In this document: piece after piece, positions 15,283-25,031 of the stretch
How positions within the stretch are numbered: the first letter of the stretch is position 1
Layout: every line of letters begins with the position of its first letter
Assembly (NCBI GenBank): GCA_027487795.1
Contig: JAIYCX010000004.1
Coordinates: 1-59,751 of the forward strand
Length of the DNA stretch: 59,751 nt
Direction of reading: 5' to 3'
Origin: Pseudomonadota bacterium
GTDB taxonomy: Bacteria > Bdellovibrionota_C > UBA2361 > SZUA-149 > DAOLCO01
The notes under the pieces: model-generated
What the model was told of the DNA's origin: nothing
What the model saw: only the letters and a program-made list of their open reading frames with translations
Database searches by the model: none
Program-made: the position numbers and the translations under genes

Positions 15283-16221
15283 ATGGCGGGAAATAAAATA
15301 TTAAAGCAGACTGTATTAAAAGCAAAAGTTTCAAAGCCTACTAGTAAGGCATCTTTAACCAGTGTTAAAAGAGAAAATACAGCTGAAAGAATAAGTACGA
15401 AGAGAGCTACAAAGATAGCTGCTCCAAAAATCAAATTAGAAAAAATTCAGTTAGAGAAGAAAAAATCTTCTCGTACATCTTCTGAAAAGCAAGCTGCGAT
15501 TTATGAAGGTTTAATTATAGAACATAGAGAAAATGGTAGAAAACTAGCTCGAAGTATTCTTAGAAGATGGCGTGTACATATGCCGATTGAAGAAGTAGAT
15601 TCAATTGTCGATCTTGGACTTTGTGAAGCTGCTCAAAGATTCTCTCCTAGTAAGGGCGCAAGCTTTATGACATTCTTCTTTTATCACTTAAGAGGTCATT
15701 TAGTTAGATCTGTAGCAAGAGCTGCTCAATTTACAAACTTTAAAGCTACTGTAGAAGGTGCGGAAAAAGAAGAAGATCATTGTCCAGAACAATTTGCTTA
15801 TATCATGAATCAAATTGACGGAGAATTTAACTGTTCTAAGGATCAAGAAACTCCTGAAGAAATTATTTTAAGAAGAGAAGAGATCGTTGCTTGTAGAAGT
15901 TCTTTAGATGAACTTGATAGTTTAGAAAAAACTGTACTTGAAAGATCATATGCAAATGATGAGGCTCTTGTAGATATAGCAAAGTCTTTAGGTTATAGCA
16001 GATGTCATATTTCAAGAGTTAAGAAGGCTGCAATGATAAAACTAAAGTCTTCACTTAAGAAGTCTGCTCACTTCTCTGATAAGACAGTTACTATTGAAAT
16101 CAATGATGAGAAAGTTAGATTTGTTAAGAACAGAGAAGAGAGAACTGTTAGAAGAAAACTAAGCGCTAAGGTTGCTTCTGCCAATAAAATTAATAATAGT
16201 AATAAAAGGCTTGCTGCCTAG
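15283..16221 (+). CDS. Sigma-70-like factor 2
   Basis: ATG 15283 follows GTGAGGA at a good distance; an in-frame GTG at 15241 would add 14 residues without a ribosome site. The 312-residue protein opens with a basic Lys/Ser-rich stretch (~1-65). Region 2 comes next (EEVDSIVDLGLCEAAQRFSP, then GASFMTFFFYHLRGHLVRSV). Region 4 sits near 205-255 (LEKTVLERSYANDEALVDIA followed by LGYSRCHISRVKK). A basic tail closes it. It belongs to the FliA/SigB-like group. It pairs head-to-head with sigma-like factor 1, and a good terminator follows it. Confidence 0.8.
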   Translation: MAGNKILKQTVLKAKVSKPTSKASLTSVKRENTAERISTKRATKIAAPKIKLEKIQLEKKKSSRTSSEKQAAIYEGLIIEHRENGRKLARSILRRWRVHMPIEEVDSIVDLGLCEAAQRFSPSKGASFMTFFFYHLRGHLVRSVARAAQFTNFKATVEGAEKEEDHCPEQFAYIMNQIDGEFNCSKDQETPEEIILRREEIVACRSSLDELDSLEKTVLERSYANDEALVDIAKSLGYSRCHISRVKKAAMIKLKSSLKKSAHFSDKTVTIEINDEKVRFVKNREERTVRRKLSAKVASANKINNSNKRLAA

Positions 16222-16243
16222 TTTAAGCTACTAGTTAAATGAG

Positions 16244-16270
16244 AGCAGATACTTTAAGTATCTGCTTTTA
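16244..16270 (+). terminator. Intrinsic terminator after sigma-like factor 2
   Basis: AGCAGATACTT pairs with AAGTATCTGCT and is followed by TTTT, 22 bases after the stop codon. Confidence 0.85.
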
Positions 16271-16331
16271 CTTACCTAAACGCCCACAATTTTACTCAAA
16301 TAATTCCATTCTCAAATACTTGGCTTAAGCG

Positions 16332-16449
16332 TATCGACATGCTATAAGTCTGACCAATTTGGCGATTAATTCGCTGAGAAATGTCTTATATCGGACTACT
16401 CCAATATAAGGCTTAGACGTAAAACCTTAATTCTTTTCTTATGTCGATA
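16332..16449. repeat. Structured intergenic element
   Basis: Outer TATCGACAT (16332) pairs with ATGTCGATA (16441). Inside, CTTATAT pairs with ATATAAG around GGACTACTCC, and GGCGATTAATTCGC forms a small hairpin. This is the same style of multi-branched fold as HP1 and HP3 but different sequence. No gene lies between 16222 and 16535. Confidence 0.5.
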
Positions 16450-16535
16450 ATAGAAGTTGGATCGTTTATCTGTGTAAGTGTTTTCATATTATCAATGGTC
16501 TTTAGCGACTGGACTGCATAAATCACTTCAAATAA

Positions 16536-18290
16536 TTGAAGAGCTCCATTTCCTACTTTTTTGCTTGCTGGATCTTAATACAATCTTTTATTTGTATTAA
16601 CCAAAAAGCATTTGAAGTCTCTGAAGCAAGAGAAGGAGTAGTAGTCTGGGAAGTTCTTAACGGTGACTCGCTTGTACTACCTTTAAGACATGGCTCTATA
16701 GTACCTTCTAAGCCCCCGCTGTTTCACTGGCTATCAGCTGGGGTATCAAAATTAACAGGAAATTTTGGTGATCTTGAATTAAGACTACCCTCCTTAGTAG
16801 CAAGCATTTGTTTATTACTAAGTATATTCTTTTTATTAAAGAAGATACTAACACTAGAAACTGCACTGATCTCTACTCTCGTAGCTTCAATAACATATAC
16901 ACAGCTTCAACTTAGTAGCGACGGTAGAGTTGATATGCTTTTTTCCTGCTTAATAGGAATAGCATTTCTAGTTTTTAATAAATTATTACTTGAAGAAGAT
17001 ACGACTTTAAAAAGTAGTAATAAAATAATACTTGGTACTCTGCTAGGGCTAGGAATACTGGCAAAAGGTCCACTATCTCCAGTTTTATTTTATGTAGCTA
17101 CATTCCCTACCCTACTCCTACATTCTAAAAATAAGTCTCAGGATCAAAGCTACTTTAAATTAAGCTTCGGTATAATAAAAAATTGGTACTGTAACCTAAG
17201 TTTAGTTTTTATCTTCATCATAAGCATACCTTGGTACATTCTTGCTTACCTAGAAGGCAGTAGTAGCTTTATAGGTAGACAAATCTGGTTTGAAAATATT
17301 GGCCGTTTTATTGGTAGTACTGGAATACCGGATAAATCAAAGCTATTTTATCTAACCCACTTTTTTACTCAGCTTCAACCTACAGGCTTATTAGCAATAA
17401 TATTAGCTTTAATGTTCTATATAAATAGAAAGAAGTCTGTTTCTTTATTCAAAGAAGATCTTAATACTAAAGAGTCTGCGTTAATTAAAAATTTAGTAAT
17501 TCAGATAATTTCTATTTTAGTCTTTTTTACTCTTTCCTCAGGAAAACGAAGAGCATACTTACTTCCGCTCGTACCCCACTTTAGTATAATTTTCGCAGTT
17601 TATTATTCTAAGATTAAGAATGAAGTATTTTCAAAAAATTCTTTCTTAACTTTCACCAAATACTTAAAATATCTCACATTCGCTGTAATATTCTGGGTAT
17701 TATCTTTATCGATTTTAAAACTATTATTATTTTCAGTTATTCCTGAAAAATATCATAACTCCTTCTTACTGGGCATACATGAAGCGCCTAGTATGACTTT
17801 CTTTTATCTATTCTTAGTTACATTAACCACTGCGTTACTTTTTAAAATATTAAGAAAAAAATATCTTAGCGAGCAGACTGGGCTAACATTTTTCTATTTA
17901 CTCAGTTCTTTTATTTTACTTTTACATATTTCACTACCAACTAGTTTTTACTTAACTAAAGGCTATTCTCATTCATACTATCCATTGTCTTTAGAATTAA
18001 AAGAACTTGTTCAAAAAGATGAAAAGATTATTGCGATAAAGAAAAAAGAAGATGAATATTTAGATACTCTTTTTTATTATCTACCAACTAGGGTAGAAAT
18101 TTTTCCAGATCAAAATGAAAATAACGAAACCCAAACTCCGACTGAAAAAGCAGTTTATATAACACGGCTAAACTGGCTAGAAGATCAAGATCAAAGCTTT
18201 AAAGATAGTATACAAGTTTTAAAAGTTACTAAAAAACTAAAAGAAAAAACTGGCTCAGGCAATGAAGTCGTGATCTTTAGAATAAATTGA
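16536..18290 (+). CDS. ArnT/PMT-type glycosyltransferase (GT family 39/83)
   Basis: A 584-residue polytopic membrane protein with ~11-12 helices. The first periplasmic loop has SEAREGVV followed by PSKPPLFHWL, the pattern of ArnT-like dolichyl/undecaprenyl-phosphate-sugar glycosyltransferases. These act at the outer face of the inner membrane on lipid A, proteins or glycans. Substrate here is not indicated. The start is TTG 16536; no strong ribosome site is seen, and the next Met is far inside the protein. It ends five bases before the stop of the convergent DUF4124 gene. Confidence 0.85.
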   Translation: MKSSISYFFACWILIQSFICINQKAFEVSEAREGVVVWEVLNGDSLVLPLRHGSIVPSKPPLFHWLSAGVSKLTGNFGDLELRLPSLVASICLLLSIFFLLKKILTLETALISTLVASITYTQLQLSSDGRVDMLFSCLIGIAFLVFNKLLLEEDTTLKSSNKIILGTLLGLGILAKGPLSPVLFYVATFPTLLLHSKNKSQDQSYFKLSFGIIKNWYCNLSLVFIFIISIPWYILAYLEGSSSFIGRQIWFENIGRFIGSTGIPDKSKLFYLTHFFTQLQPTGLLAIILALMFYINRKKSVSLFKEDLNTKESALIKNLVIQIISILVFFTLSSGKRRAYLLPLVPHFSIIFAVYYSKIKNEVFSKNSFLTFTKYLKYLTFAVIFWVLSLSILKLLLFSVIPEKYHNSFLLGIHEAPSMTFFYLFLVTLTTALLFKILRKKYLSEQTGLTFFYLLSSFILLLHISLPTSFYLTKGYSHSYYPLSLELKELVQKDEKIIAIKKKEDEYLDTLFYYLPTRVEIFPDQNENNETQTPTEKAVYITRLNWLEDQDQSFKDSIQVLKVTKKLKEKTGSGNEVVIFRIN

Positions 18291-18295
18291 TTCCC

Positions 18296-18958
18296 TTAAT
18301 TAACAGTTTGTACTCCTAAAGAATGTAGTATAACTTTTGGTTTTAACTCTCCCTCTATCTCAATCAATTCATCGATAGGGATTGGAAGTAACTCTTCAGG
18401 AATAGAAAACTCAGCACTGGTACCACTAGCTATTTCAAAAGGGCCTTTTGCTGGTATTAATTTGCCTTTGGGAAAGGAGAAAGCAACGCTAACTTCAAAA
18501 GCATCTTTTGGACTATCATTTTTTACTAATACCTTAACTTCGCGGACTTCCCTCTCCTCATTTAAAGTTACTCGTGGTTCTTCAGCTGTCAAAATAACTT
18601 CTTCGGCATTTTTTATATCGCCAGATTTATTATTTCTAATTTGTTCTGTCTTTGTTTCGCTTTTAACTTCACTTTTGTCTTTGTTATTGTCTTCGCTCAA
18701 TATTTTTAATTCTTCTTGTCTTTTTAATTCTTCTTCAGAAATTCCCGAATTTTTTAATGCCCTTGTTGCTGAATACTTAGATAGTCCTCTAGTTTTAAAT
18801 ATATCTAGATTCTCAGCCCCTGAGGGAGCTTTATTACCGTAAACAATTCTTCCTGACTTATCCTTCCACTTATATGAGTCCTCTGCTGAGCTACTACTTG
18901 GAAGACAAGATATTAATATTGAAAAAATAATAATTTTAAACGTAACTTGTGAGTTCAT
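18296..18958 (-). CDS. DUF4124 secreted protein
   Basis: Translation from ATG 18958 gives a 220-residue protein starting with a signal peptide (MNSQVTFKIIIFSILISCLP, cleavage likely after SSSSA). A DUF4124 domain follows (YKWKDKSGRIVYGNKAPSGA). Next is a charged linker rich in Glu, Lys and Ser (~75-130), then a C-terminal beta-rich domain. An upstream in-frame ATG at 19075 would add 39 residues and bury the signal peptide, so it is rejected. DUF4124 is common in periplasmic proteins of Proteobacteria; function is unknown. Confidence 0.75.
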   Translation of the reverse strand: MNSQVTFKIIIFSILISCLPSSSSAEDSYKWKDKSGRIVYGNKAPSGAENLDIFKTRGLSKYSATRALKNSGISEEELKRQEELKILSEDNNKDKSEVKSETKTEQIRNNKSGDIKNAEEVILTAEEPRVTLNEEREVREVKVLVKNDSPKDAFEVSVAFSFPKGKLIPAKGPFEIASGTSAEFSIPEELLPIPIDELIEIEGELKPKVILHSLGVQTVN

Positions 18959-19198
18959 AATAAAATAGTTATCGGCACTAGAAATTTTTAAGCTTAGAAT
19001 AGTACTTTCGAGCGGGAATAGGAATAAGTTTTTAGACCGAAGAGCTCTCAAAAACCGTAACGATTTAGAGGGCATTTTTTAAGCGCATTAAACGTTTTAA
19101 AAAGCAGTTAGACTGATTTTAAGCTTAAAATTGGTCGCTTCTTGATTATTATTCCTACGTAGGATAGAAGAAGCTCCGAATTTGTCAGCATAACTTAT

Positions 19199-19272
<74 letters not shown>

Positions 19273-19400
19273 TATTTTTATCTTTCATCTCATACATCAT
19301 ATGGTGTAATTTATATTTCTAGTTTCTTGATAATACTGTCTTACAGACTGGACAATCTTTAACTAGACTGATAAATTTTTAGTTCCGATATTTAATTCAT

Positions 19401-19473
<73 letters not shown>

Positions 19474-19507
19474 TCTGATTATAGGTCTAAAATTTGAGGT
19501 CTAAATT

Positions 19508-20608
19508 TTGAAGAAGTCCGTAAGTAAAAACACAGGCTCCAGCTCAAATTCAACTGGCTCAAATTCAACAGACTCAAAACCAATTGACGACCTAATCAGT
19601 TCCCTCAAAAAAATCGCGCAGTTTGATTCACCAAAAAATCTAACTCTTAATCAAAGACTGCATGAATTTGGAGTACCTCCTGTTATCATTATCGAAAGTG
19701 ATAGCTTAGTAAGACTTCAACAAGCGATAGCTTCAATTGAACTTTTGATAAACCAAGACTTAGTAAAGAAAGGCCAGAAGGCCTTAACAAAAGTTCGTTT
19801 TCAAGGCGAATCGCTTAGCTCGGAAAGTAAGTTATCTGAACTCATTATCCACTTAAACTCAAGAGATTTTTTCAGTACTGCAAGCCTAGTTATATTGCAG
19901 GAGCCAGGTAAACTTAAAGAAAAGTCATTTGATAGCTTTTTTAATGCTGCTAGAAAATGTGAAGACTCGCTAACTATTATTGTATTTAAAACACTTCCTA
20001 TTTTAAAAATATGGAAGGAGATTTTCAAAGAGTTTACACCATACTCAATTAAAAAAATGCCACTCGCTAATCTAATAAAATGGATTGAACGACAAGCTAA
20101 ACTAAAGGGACTTAGTGGCATAACTGCAGAAGCAGCTGAATTCTTAGCGAAAGAACTTGAAGAATCAGTAGATTTAATCGATCAAGCATTAGATAAAATC
20201 TCACTATCAAGTAAGTTAGATGCCTTGATTGATTTAGAAGCTGTTAAAAAGTTATATACAGCCGGAGTACATAAAGATAGTTTTAGTCTATTCCAAAGTA
20301 TTGCAAAAAAAGATTTGCTACTAAGTGAATTAATCTTAGATGAGCTACTAGACACCGGTATGCACCCCTTACAACTGACTGGGTTCATCAGTAAATGTAT
20401 CAGAGTTATTGCTACTAACAAAACTAAATCTGCAAGTTTATCCTCAGATTTATCAAATCAGTGGTTTTTAAGAAATCTACCATCAGCATCGTTTTCTGAA
20501 AGTCGCTTAAAAGATGCTTTAAAAATTCTCGCAGAAATTGACCAAGATATTAAGGGTAAAAACTACGGGGAAGAACAGCTTTTAAAATCAAGAATAATTA
20601 ACATTTAA
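19508..20608 (+). CDS. holA: DNA polymerase III delta subunit
   Basis: The delta subunit opens the beta clamp as part of the clamp loader. The 366-residue protein has a Ser/Asn-rich N-terminal extension (~1-30) that is unusual. The HolA pattern follows: VVIIIE-type start of the fold, LVILQEPGKLKEKSFDSF in place of the Walker-B region, then FTPYSIKKMPLANLIKWIER and AAEFLAKELEESVDLIDQAL, typical of delta domain II. The C-terminal collar domain follows. The only plausible start is TTG 19508. Fits the usual 330-350 length apart from the extension. It directly follows tRNA-Phe. Confidence 0.8.
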   Translation: MKKSVSKNTGSSSNSTGSNSTDSKPIDDLISSLKKIAQFDSPKNLTLNQRLHEFGVPPVIIIESDSLVRLQQAIASIELLINQDLVKKGQKALTKVRFQGESLSSESKLSELIIHLNSRDFFSTASLVILQEPGKLKEKSFDSFFNAARKCEDSLTIIVFKTLPILKIWKEIFKEFTPYSIKKMPLANLIKWIERQAKLKGLSGITAEAAEFLAKELEESVDLIDQALDKISLSSKLDALIDLEAVKKLYTAGVHKDSFSLFQSIAKKDLLLSELILDELLDTGMHPLQLTGFISKCIRVIATNKTKSASLSSDLSNQWFLRNLPSASFSESRLKDALKILAEIDQDIKGKNYGEEQLLKSRIINI

Positions 20609-20705
20609 GTTATCAAAATCGCCTAAAACTATTTCCGAAGTAATAAATTAAGTGTAAGCTAAGTATCTAAAATCTTAACAAGATAAATAAATTTCAGGGT
20701 AGTGT

Positions 20706-22121
20706 ATGAGTGATAAGAATTTAAGTGCAGAACGTAGTTATGATTGTGTAGTGATTGGAGCTGGTCCGGGAGGATACGTTGCAGCAATCAGAGCTTCTCA
20801 GCTTGGTTTAAAGTGCGCAGTTATTGAAAAAGAATCTCCAGGTGGAGTTTGTCTGAACTGGGGCTGTATACCAACAAAAGCTCTTCTTAAAAGTGCAGAA
20901 GTTTATCACACACTACGTCACGCTTCAGACTTTGGTCTTTCTGTCCAAAATGTAGGCTTTCACTTCCCGGCTGTGATTGATAGATCAAGAATGGTAGTTG
21001 ATAAAATGACTAAAGGTGTTCAGTTCCTTTTAAAGAAAAACAAAGTAGACCTAATCATGGGTCATGGCACTCTTAAAAAAGGTAATAAAATTGAAGTTAC
21101 AGATGCAGCTGGAAATAAATCTCTAGTATCATATAAGAATGTCATCATAGCTACAGGTGGAAGAGCCAGAACTATGCCTCACCTACCAGTAGATGGTGAA
21201 AGAGTTATGTCATATAGACAAGCACTAGAGCTAAAAGATAGACCAGGAAAGCTTTTAGTTATTGGAGCTGGTGCTATTGGAATTGAATTTGCTTATTTCT
21301 ATAACTCCTTTGGAGCTGAAGTAACTGTAGTAGAAATGATGGATCAAGTATTACCTATAGAAGACCATGAAGTTTCTCAAGCATTAGGTAAGATACTTTC
21401 TAGATCTGGTATCAATATCAAAACAAAGACAGCAGTAGAAAAATTAGTAAGAAACGGAAATACTCTAACAGCGAGTTTAAAGACAGATGCTGGAACTGAA
21501 GAATGGACTGGTGATTATTGTTTAGTAGCAATCGGGGTTCAAGGTAATATTGAAAATCTTGGGCTAGAAGAACTAGGCATAAAAACAGAAAGATCATTTA
21601 TTCCTGTTGATGAATATTATAGAACTGGAATACCTGGAATATATGCAATTGGAGATATTACCGGGCCGCCATTACTTGCTCACGTAGCAAGTCATGAAGG
21701 AATAGTGGCAGCAGAGCACATGGCGAATGCTCACCCACATCCGATAGATTATAACAGTATACCAGGATGTACTTTTTGCCAGCCTCAAGTTGCTTCAATT
21801 GGACTAACTGAGAAAACAGCCAAGAGTGCTGGATACCAAATTAAAATTGGAAAGTTCCCATTTAGTGCAAGCGGCAAGGCAGTTGCTACCAATGAGACTG
21901 ATGGATTCACAAAAGTAATAATCGATGCGAAAACCGAGGAGATTCTAGGTGTTCATATCATCCACCCAGAAGCAACAGAAATGCTTGGCGAAGCTTCCAT
22001 AATTAAATCACACGAAGGAACTGCAACAAGTGTGTTTAATACCATACACGCACACCCTACTTTATCCGAGGCTGTAATGGAGGCAATGGGCGATGCGCTA
22101 GGCAGGGCAATTCATATATAG
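20706..22121 (+). CDS. lpdA: Dihydrolipoyl dehydrogenase (E3)
   Basis: E3 reoxidises lipoamide in 2-oxo acid dehydrogenase complexes and passes electrons to NAD+. The 471 residues include the FAD motif GAGPGGYVAAIRAS (~16-29), the redox disulfide CLNWGC (~49-54), the NAD motif GAGAIGIEFAYF and the second FAD motif YAIGDITG. The active-site His is in HAHPTLSEAVMEA at the end. All are intact. It is 26 bases upstream of the E1 gene on the same strand, with a ribosome site AAGGAA between, so they form an operon. No E2 gene is present nearby. Confidence 0.96.
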   Translation: MSDKNLSAERSYDCVVIGAGPGGYVAAIRASQLGLKCAVIEKESPGGVCLNWGCIPTKALLKSAEVYHTLRHASDFGLSVQNVGFHFPAVIDRSRMVVDKMTKGVQFLLKKNKVDLIMGHGTLKKGNKIEVTDAAGNKSLVSYKNVIIATGGRARTMPHLPVDGERVMSYRQALELKDRPGKLLVIGAGAIGIEFAYFYNSFGAEVTVVEMMDQVLPIEDHEVSQALGKILSRSGINIKTKTAVEKLVRNGNTLTASLKTDAGTEEWTGDYCLVAIGVQGNIENLGLEELGIKTERSFIPVDEYYRTGIPGIYAIGDITGPPLLAHVASHEGIVAAEHMANAHPHPIDYNSIPGCTFCQPQVASIGLTEKTAKSAGYQIKIGKFPFSASGKAVATNETDGFTKVIIDAKTEEILGVHIIHPEATEMLGEASIIKSHEGTATSVFNTIHAHPTLSEAVMEAMGDALGRAIHI

Positions 22122-22147
22122 TGAAATAATTATAAGGAACGCACTCG

Positions 22148-24319
22148 ATGAAAAGTAAAATAAAAAACAAAAAAAACATCGAGAATAAATCTACCTCAAA
22201 AATTAATAGTGTAAAAATTAGCAGAAAGAAAATTATTACTGCAAAAAAAGATACTGTTAAAAAGAGCGCTCCGAAAAAGGTAGCAGCTAAAATAGCTGCT
22301 CCTAAAAGTACAACTGTACAAAAAATAAACCCTAACATTCTAGCCCTTAAAGAAATGATAAGAGCTAGAACGATTGATGAAAAAGCAATCACTCTCTACA
22401 AACAAAATAAATGCTTCTTCCAAATTGGCTGCGGTGGGCATGAAGCTGTAGGCGTTGCTTTTGCTCAAGCCATGAAGCCTGCTTATGACTGGTTCTATCC
22501 GTACTATAGAGATATGGCCCTTTGCTGTGGTTTGGGAATGACTACAGAAGAATTTTTCTTGAATATACTAAGCAAAGAAGAAGATCCAAACTCTGGTGGA
22601 CGTCAAATGGCCATGCACTACGGTCATAAAAATTTAAATATAGTCAGTCAAAGCTCCCCTACCGGGACACAGTTCTTACAAGCTGTAGGGGCGGCAATGG
22701 GGATAAAGTATGCAGGTGGCGACGCGGTAGTTTTTGTATCATCCGGAGAAGGAACTACTGCACAAGGGGCATATCATGAAGCCCTGAACTGGGCCGCTAG
22801 GGAAAAGCTACCAATAATTTTTCTAGTAGAAAATAATAATTTTGCAATTTCAGTTCATATCTCCGAACACATTGCAGGAAGCAGTGTAGAGTCTATTTCT
22901 TCGGGATATAACGGTCTTGAAGTAGTCTCATTAAACGGTCTTGATTATGAAGCATCATTAAAAGTTGCTAACAAAGCAGTAGCTAGAGCTCGTAAAGGAC
23001 AAGGTCCTACAGTAGTCGTAGCAGAAGTTGTCAGACTGCAAAGTCATTCTATTTCAGATAATCAAAGTAAATATAGAAAAAAGAATGAAATAGATGCTGA
23101 GCTTAAAAAAGATCCGATTGAATTATTTGAAAAGAAACTTTTAAAACAAAAGGTTCTCACAAAAAAAGAAATAGAAAGTATTAGAGTTAATATTAAAGAA
23201 GAAGTTGATAGAATTGCAGAAATAGCTGAAAAAGCTAATGACCCAGATACTGCTCAAGCATTAACTCATGTTCTAATAGATGACTATTCAAATAATTCAG
23301 AAGCTTTTGAAACAACTCCTACTGAAGGGGAGTCTGAATTTCTAGTTGATGCTTTAAATAAAGCACTTCACGAGGAGATGAAGCTTAATAAGAATATGGT
23401 CGTCTACGGTCAAGACGTAGGTTACGGTAAAGGAGGAGTGTTTTCTGTAACAACAGGCTTAACAGATGCATTCGGAGAAAAGAGATGTTTTAATTCTCCA
23501 TTAGCTGAAGATAGTATTTGCGGTACAGCAGTTGGGCTTGCTACCGTAGGTTACAAACCAGTAGTTGAGATTCAATTTGCTGACTATATCTGGCCAGGAA
23601 TGATGCAAATTAGAAATGAACTTTCTATGATGCTTTACAGATCTAATGGAAATTTTTCATGTCCTGCTGTTATTCGAGTTGCCGTAGGAGGATATATCAG
23701 AGGAGGAATTTATCACTCACAAAATATAGAAGCTACTTTTTCACATTTCCCGGGGCTTGTTGTAATCTATCCTTCAAACGCAACGGATGGCAAAAGCTTA
23801 CTAAAAGCTGCTATTCGCGGGAAAGACCCAGTTTTATTTCTAGAACATAAAGGATTATACAGGCAAGTATTTGCTAAAGGTATAGTCGGAGATAAAGATC
23901 ACTTAATCCCGATAGGTAAAGCAAAAACAGTTAGAGTTGGAACTGACTTAACTATCATAACTTGGGGAGCCTTAGTGCACAGATCAAAAACAGTGGCAGA
24001 AAAAGTTTTTGAAGAGACAGGTAAAAGCATTGAAGTCATAGATCTCAGAACGATAACACCTCTTGATTCCGAAGCTATTATAAATAGCGTAAAGAAAACA
24101 AACAGAGCATTGGTTGTGCATGAAGATATGGAGTTTATGGGGTTTGGGGCTGAGATTGTTTCTCAAATAATGGATAAGGCATTCCAGTATCTAGATGCAC
24201 CTGTAAAAAGAGTAGGAGCAAAGTTTGCGTTAGTACCTCAAGCACCAGGACTGGAAACTGAAATACTACCGCAGGTAGACGATATAGAGTTAGCGGCACT
24301 TGGGGTGTTGGGGTATTAG
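22148..24319 (+). CDS. Pyruvate/2-oxo acid dehydrogenase E1, alpha-beta fusion
   Basis: This 723-residue protein joins both E1 chains. Residues ~1-65 are a basic Lys/Ser/Ala-rich extension of low complexity. E1 alpha spans ~70-385, with the thiamine-diphosphate motif GEGTTAQG (~200) ending in ENNNFAIS. E1 beta spans ~390-723, starting SEFLVDALNKALHEEM and containing EIQFADYIWPG and DLRTITPLD. E1 decarboxylates pyruvate or branched-chain 2-oxo acids and acylates lipoyl-E2. Substrate cannot be read off; a fused E1 is more often seen for branched-chain enzymes, but pyruvate is the likelier role next to lpdA. E2 must be encoded elsewhere. Confidence 0.92.
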   Translation: MKSKIKNKKNIENKSTSKINSVKISRKKIITAKKDTVKKSAPKKVAAKIAAPKSTTVQKINPNILALKEMIRARTIDEKAITLYKQNKCFFQIGCGGHEAVGVAFAQAMKPAYDWFYPYYRDMALCCGLGMTTEEFFLNILSKEEDPNSGGRQMAMHYGHKNLNIVSQSSPTGTQFLQAVGAAMGIKYAGGDAVVFVSSGEGTTAQGAYHEALNWAAREKLPIIFLVENNNFAISVHISEHIAGSSVESISSGYNGLEVVSLNGLDYEASLKVANKAVARARKGQGPTVVVAEVVRLQSHSISDNQSKYRKKNEIDAELKKDPIELFEKKLLKQKVLTKKEIESIRVNIKEEVDRIAEIAEKANDPDTAQALTHVLIDDYSNNSEAFETTPTEGESEFLVDALNKALHEEMKLNKNMVVYGQDVGYGKGGVFSVTTGLTDAFGEKRCFNSPLAEDSICGTAVGLATVGYKPVVEIQFADYIWPGMMQIRNELSMMLYRSNGNFSCPAVIRVAVGGYIRGGIYHSQNIEATFSHFPGLVVIYPSNATDGKSLLKAAIRGKDPVLFLEHKGLYRQVFAKGIVGDKDHLIPIGKAKTVRVGTDLTIITWGALVHRSKTVAEKVFEETGKSIEVIDLRTITPLDSEAIINSVKKTNRALVVHEDMEFMGFGAEIVSQIMDKAFQYLDAPVKRVGAKFALVPQAPGLETEILPQVDDIELAALGVLGY

Positions 24320-24516
24320 ATTGTTGCGTTTGATTGTGCAGCTATCTTTTTCTTAACTTTAGATAATTCTTTCTCTAAATTATCAAGTCGCTGACTAACA
24401 GTAGATTCATTATCTAATTGTTCTTTTAATAGGTCAGCAAAAAAACTACTTACCGTCTTCCTCGCGAAAGCGGGGACCCAGGTCTTTTTAATAATTAGAT
24501 CTCTTGGCTCACTGCC
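24316..24516 (-). pseudogene. Coiled-coil protein remnant with palindromic insert
   Basis: An open frame ends in a heptad-rich segment (SSFFADLLKEQLDN, STVSQRLDNLEKELSKVKKK) and a TAA overlapping the E1 stop. Upstream it runs through KKTWVPAFARKTV, encoded by a GGGTCCCCGCTTTCGCG palindrome like those scattered in many proteobacterial genomes. Stops lie upstream and there is no start codon. Probably the decayed end of a coiled-coil gene into which the palindrome inserted. Confidence 0.45.
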
Positions 24517-24558
24517 TTCTTACTATTACCTACTAGTATTAAAAAAATTTAATAAAAA

Positions 24559-24678
24559 ACCACAGAGTCGGGAAGACACAGAGAAGCAGAGTTAAAGAAA
24601 AGAACTACTTTAACCTCAACATAATACCGAATCAAAACTAGCTTATATTTCTCTAAACCTCTGTGTCATCGAGTCTCT
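24559..24678. repeat. Imperfect inverted repeat
   Basis: GAGTCGGGAAGACACAGAG pairs imperfectly with CCTCTGTGTCATCGAGTCTC across ~75 bases. It resembles the CACAGAG-type repeats seen in many genomes, and the one at 28577-28686. Confidence 0.5.
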
Positions 24679-24682
24679 AAAG

Positions 24683-24732
24683 TAGACATTGGTCCACTTT
24701 ACACACAAGTAAAGTGGAGTTAAGTCTATTTT
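24683..24732. terminator. Long hairpin, possible terminator
   Basis: TAGAC...TCCACTTTAC pairs with GTAAAGTGGA...GTCTA, then TTTTAC. It is ~365 bases past the E1 stop, too far to be its obvious terminator. Confidence 0.45.
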
Positions 24733-24809
24733 ACTTACATAAATAAACATATAATATTAGCGCCTTACGGATTTAAGTGTCTCTATTAGTAACCGTTCAC
24801 TACCCCCCA

Positions 24810-24967
24810 CCAAAGTTTCAACCCCTTGAGTCTTATTGGCCTGATTCTCGCGCATTCCACCTGGAATGCAGCTCCGAGCTGCCCTAAATTTTTTCCAGCT
24901 AAATCTAGCTGATGAAAAAAATTTACTCGAAGTCCGGCCAATAAGACTCAAGGGTTTGAAACTTTCT
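24810..24967 (-). repeat. HP1 structured repeat, copy 6 (inverted orientation)
   Basis: On the minus strand the element reads TTTCAAACCCTTGAGTCTTA, then GGACTTCGAG, then GCATTCC/GGAATGC and the closing arm GGGGTTGAAAC. The distal outer stem is TTGGCC/GGCCAA. The substitutions keep pairing relative to copies 1-3. Opposite orientation shows the element moves or duplicates independently of transcription direction. Confidence 0.85.
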
Positions 24968-25031
24968 TACCCCAACTATTTTTTTATTTTACTAAATACG
25001 CAGTAACAAAAGACAAGGTTTTGTAGAACTA

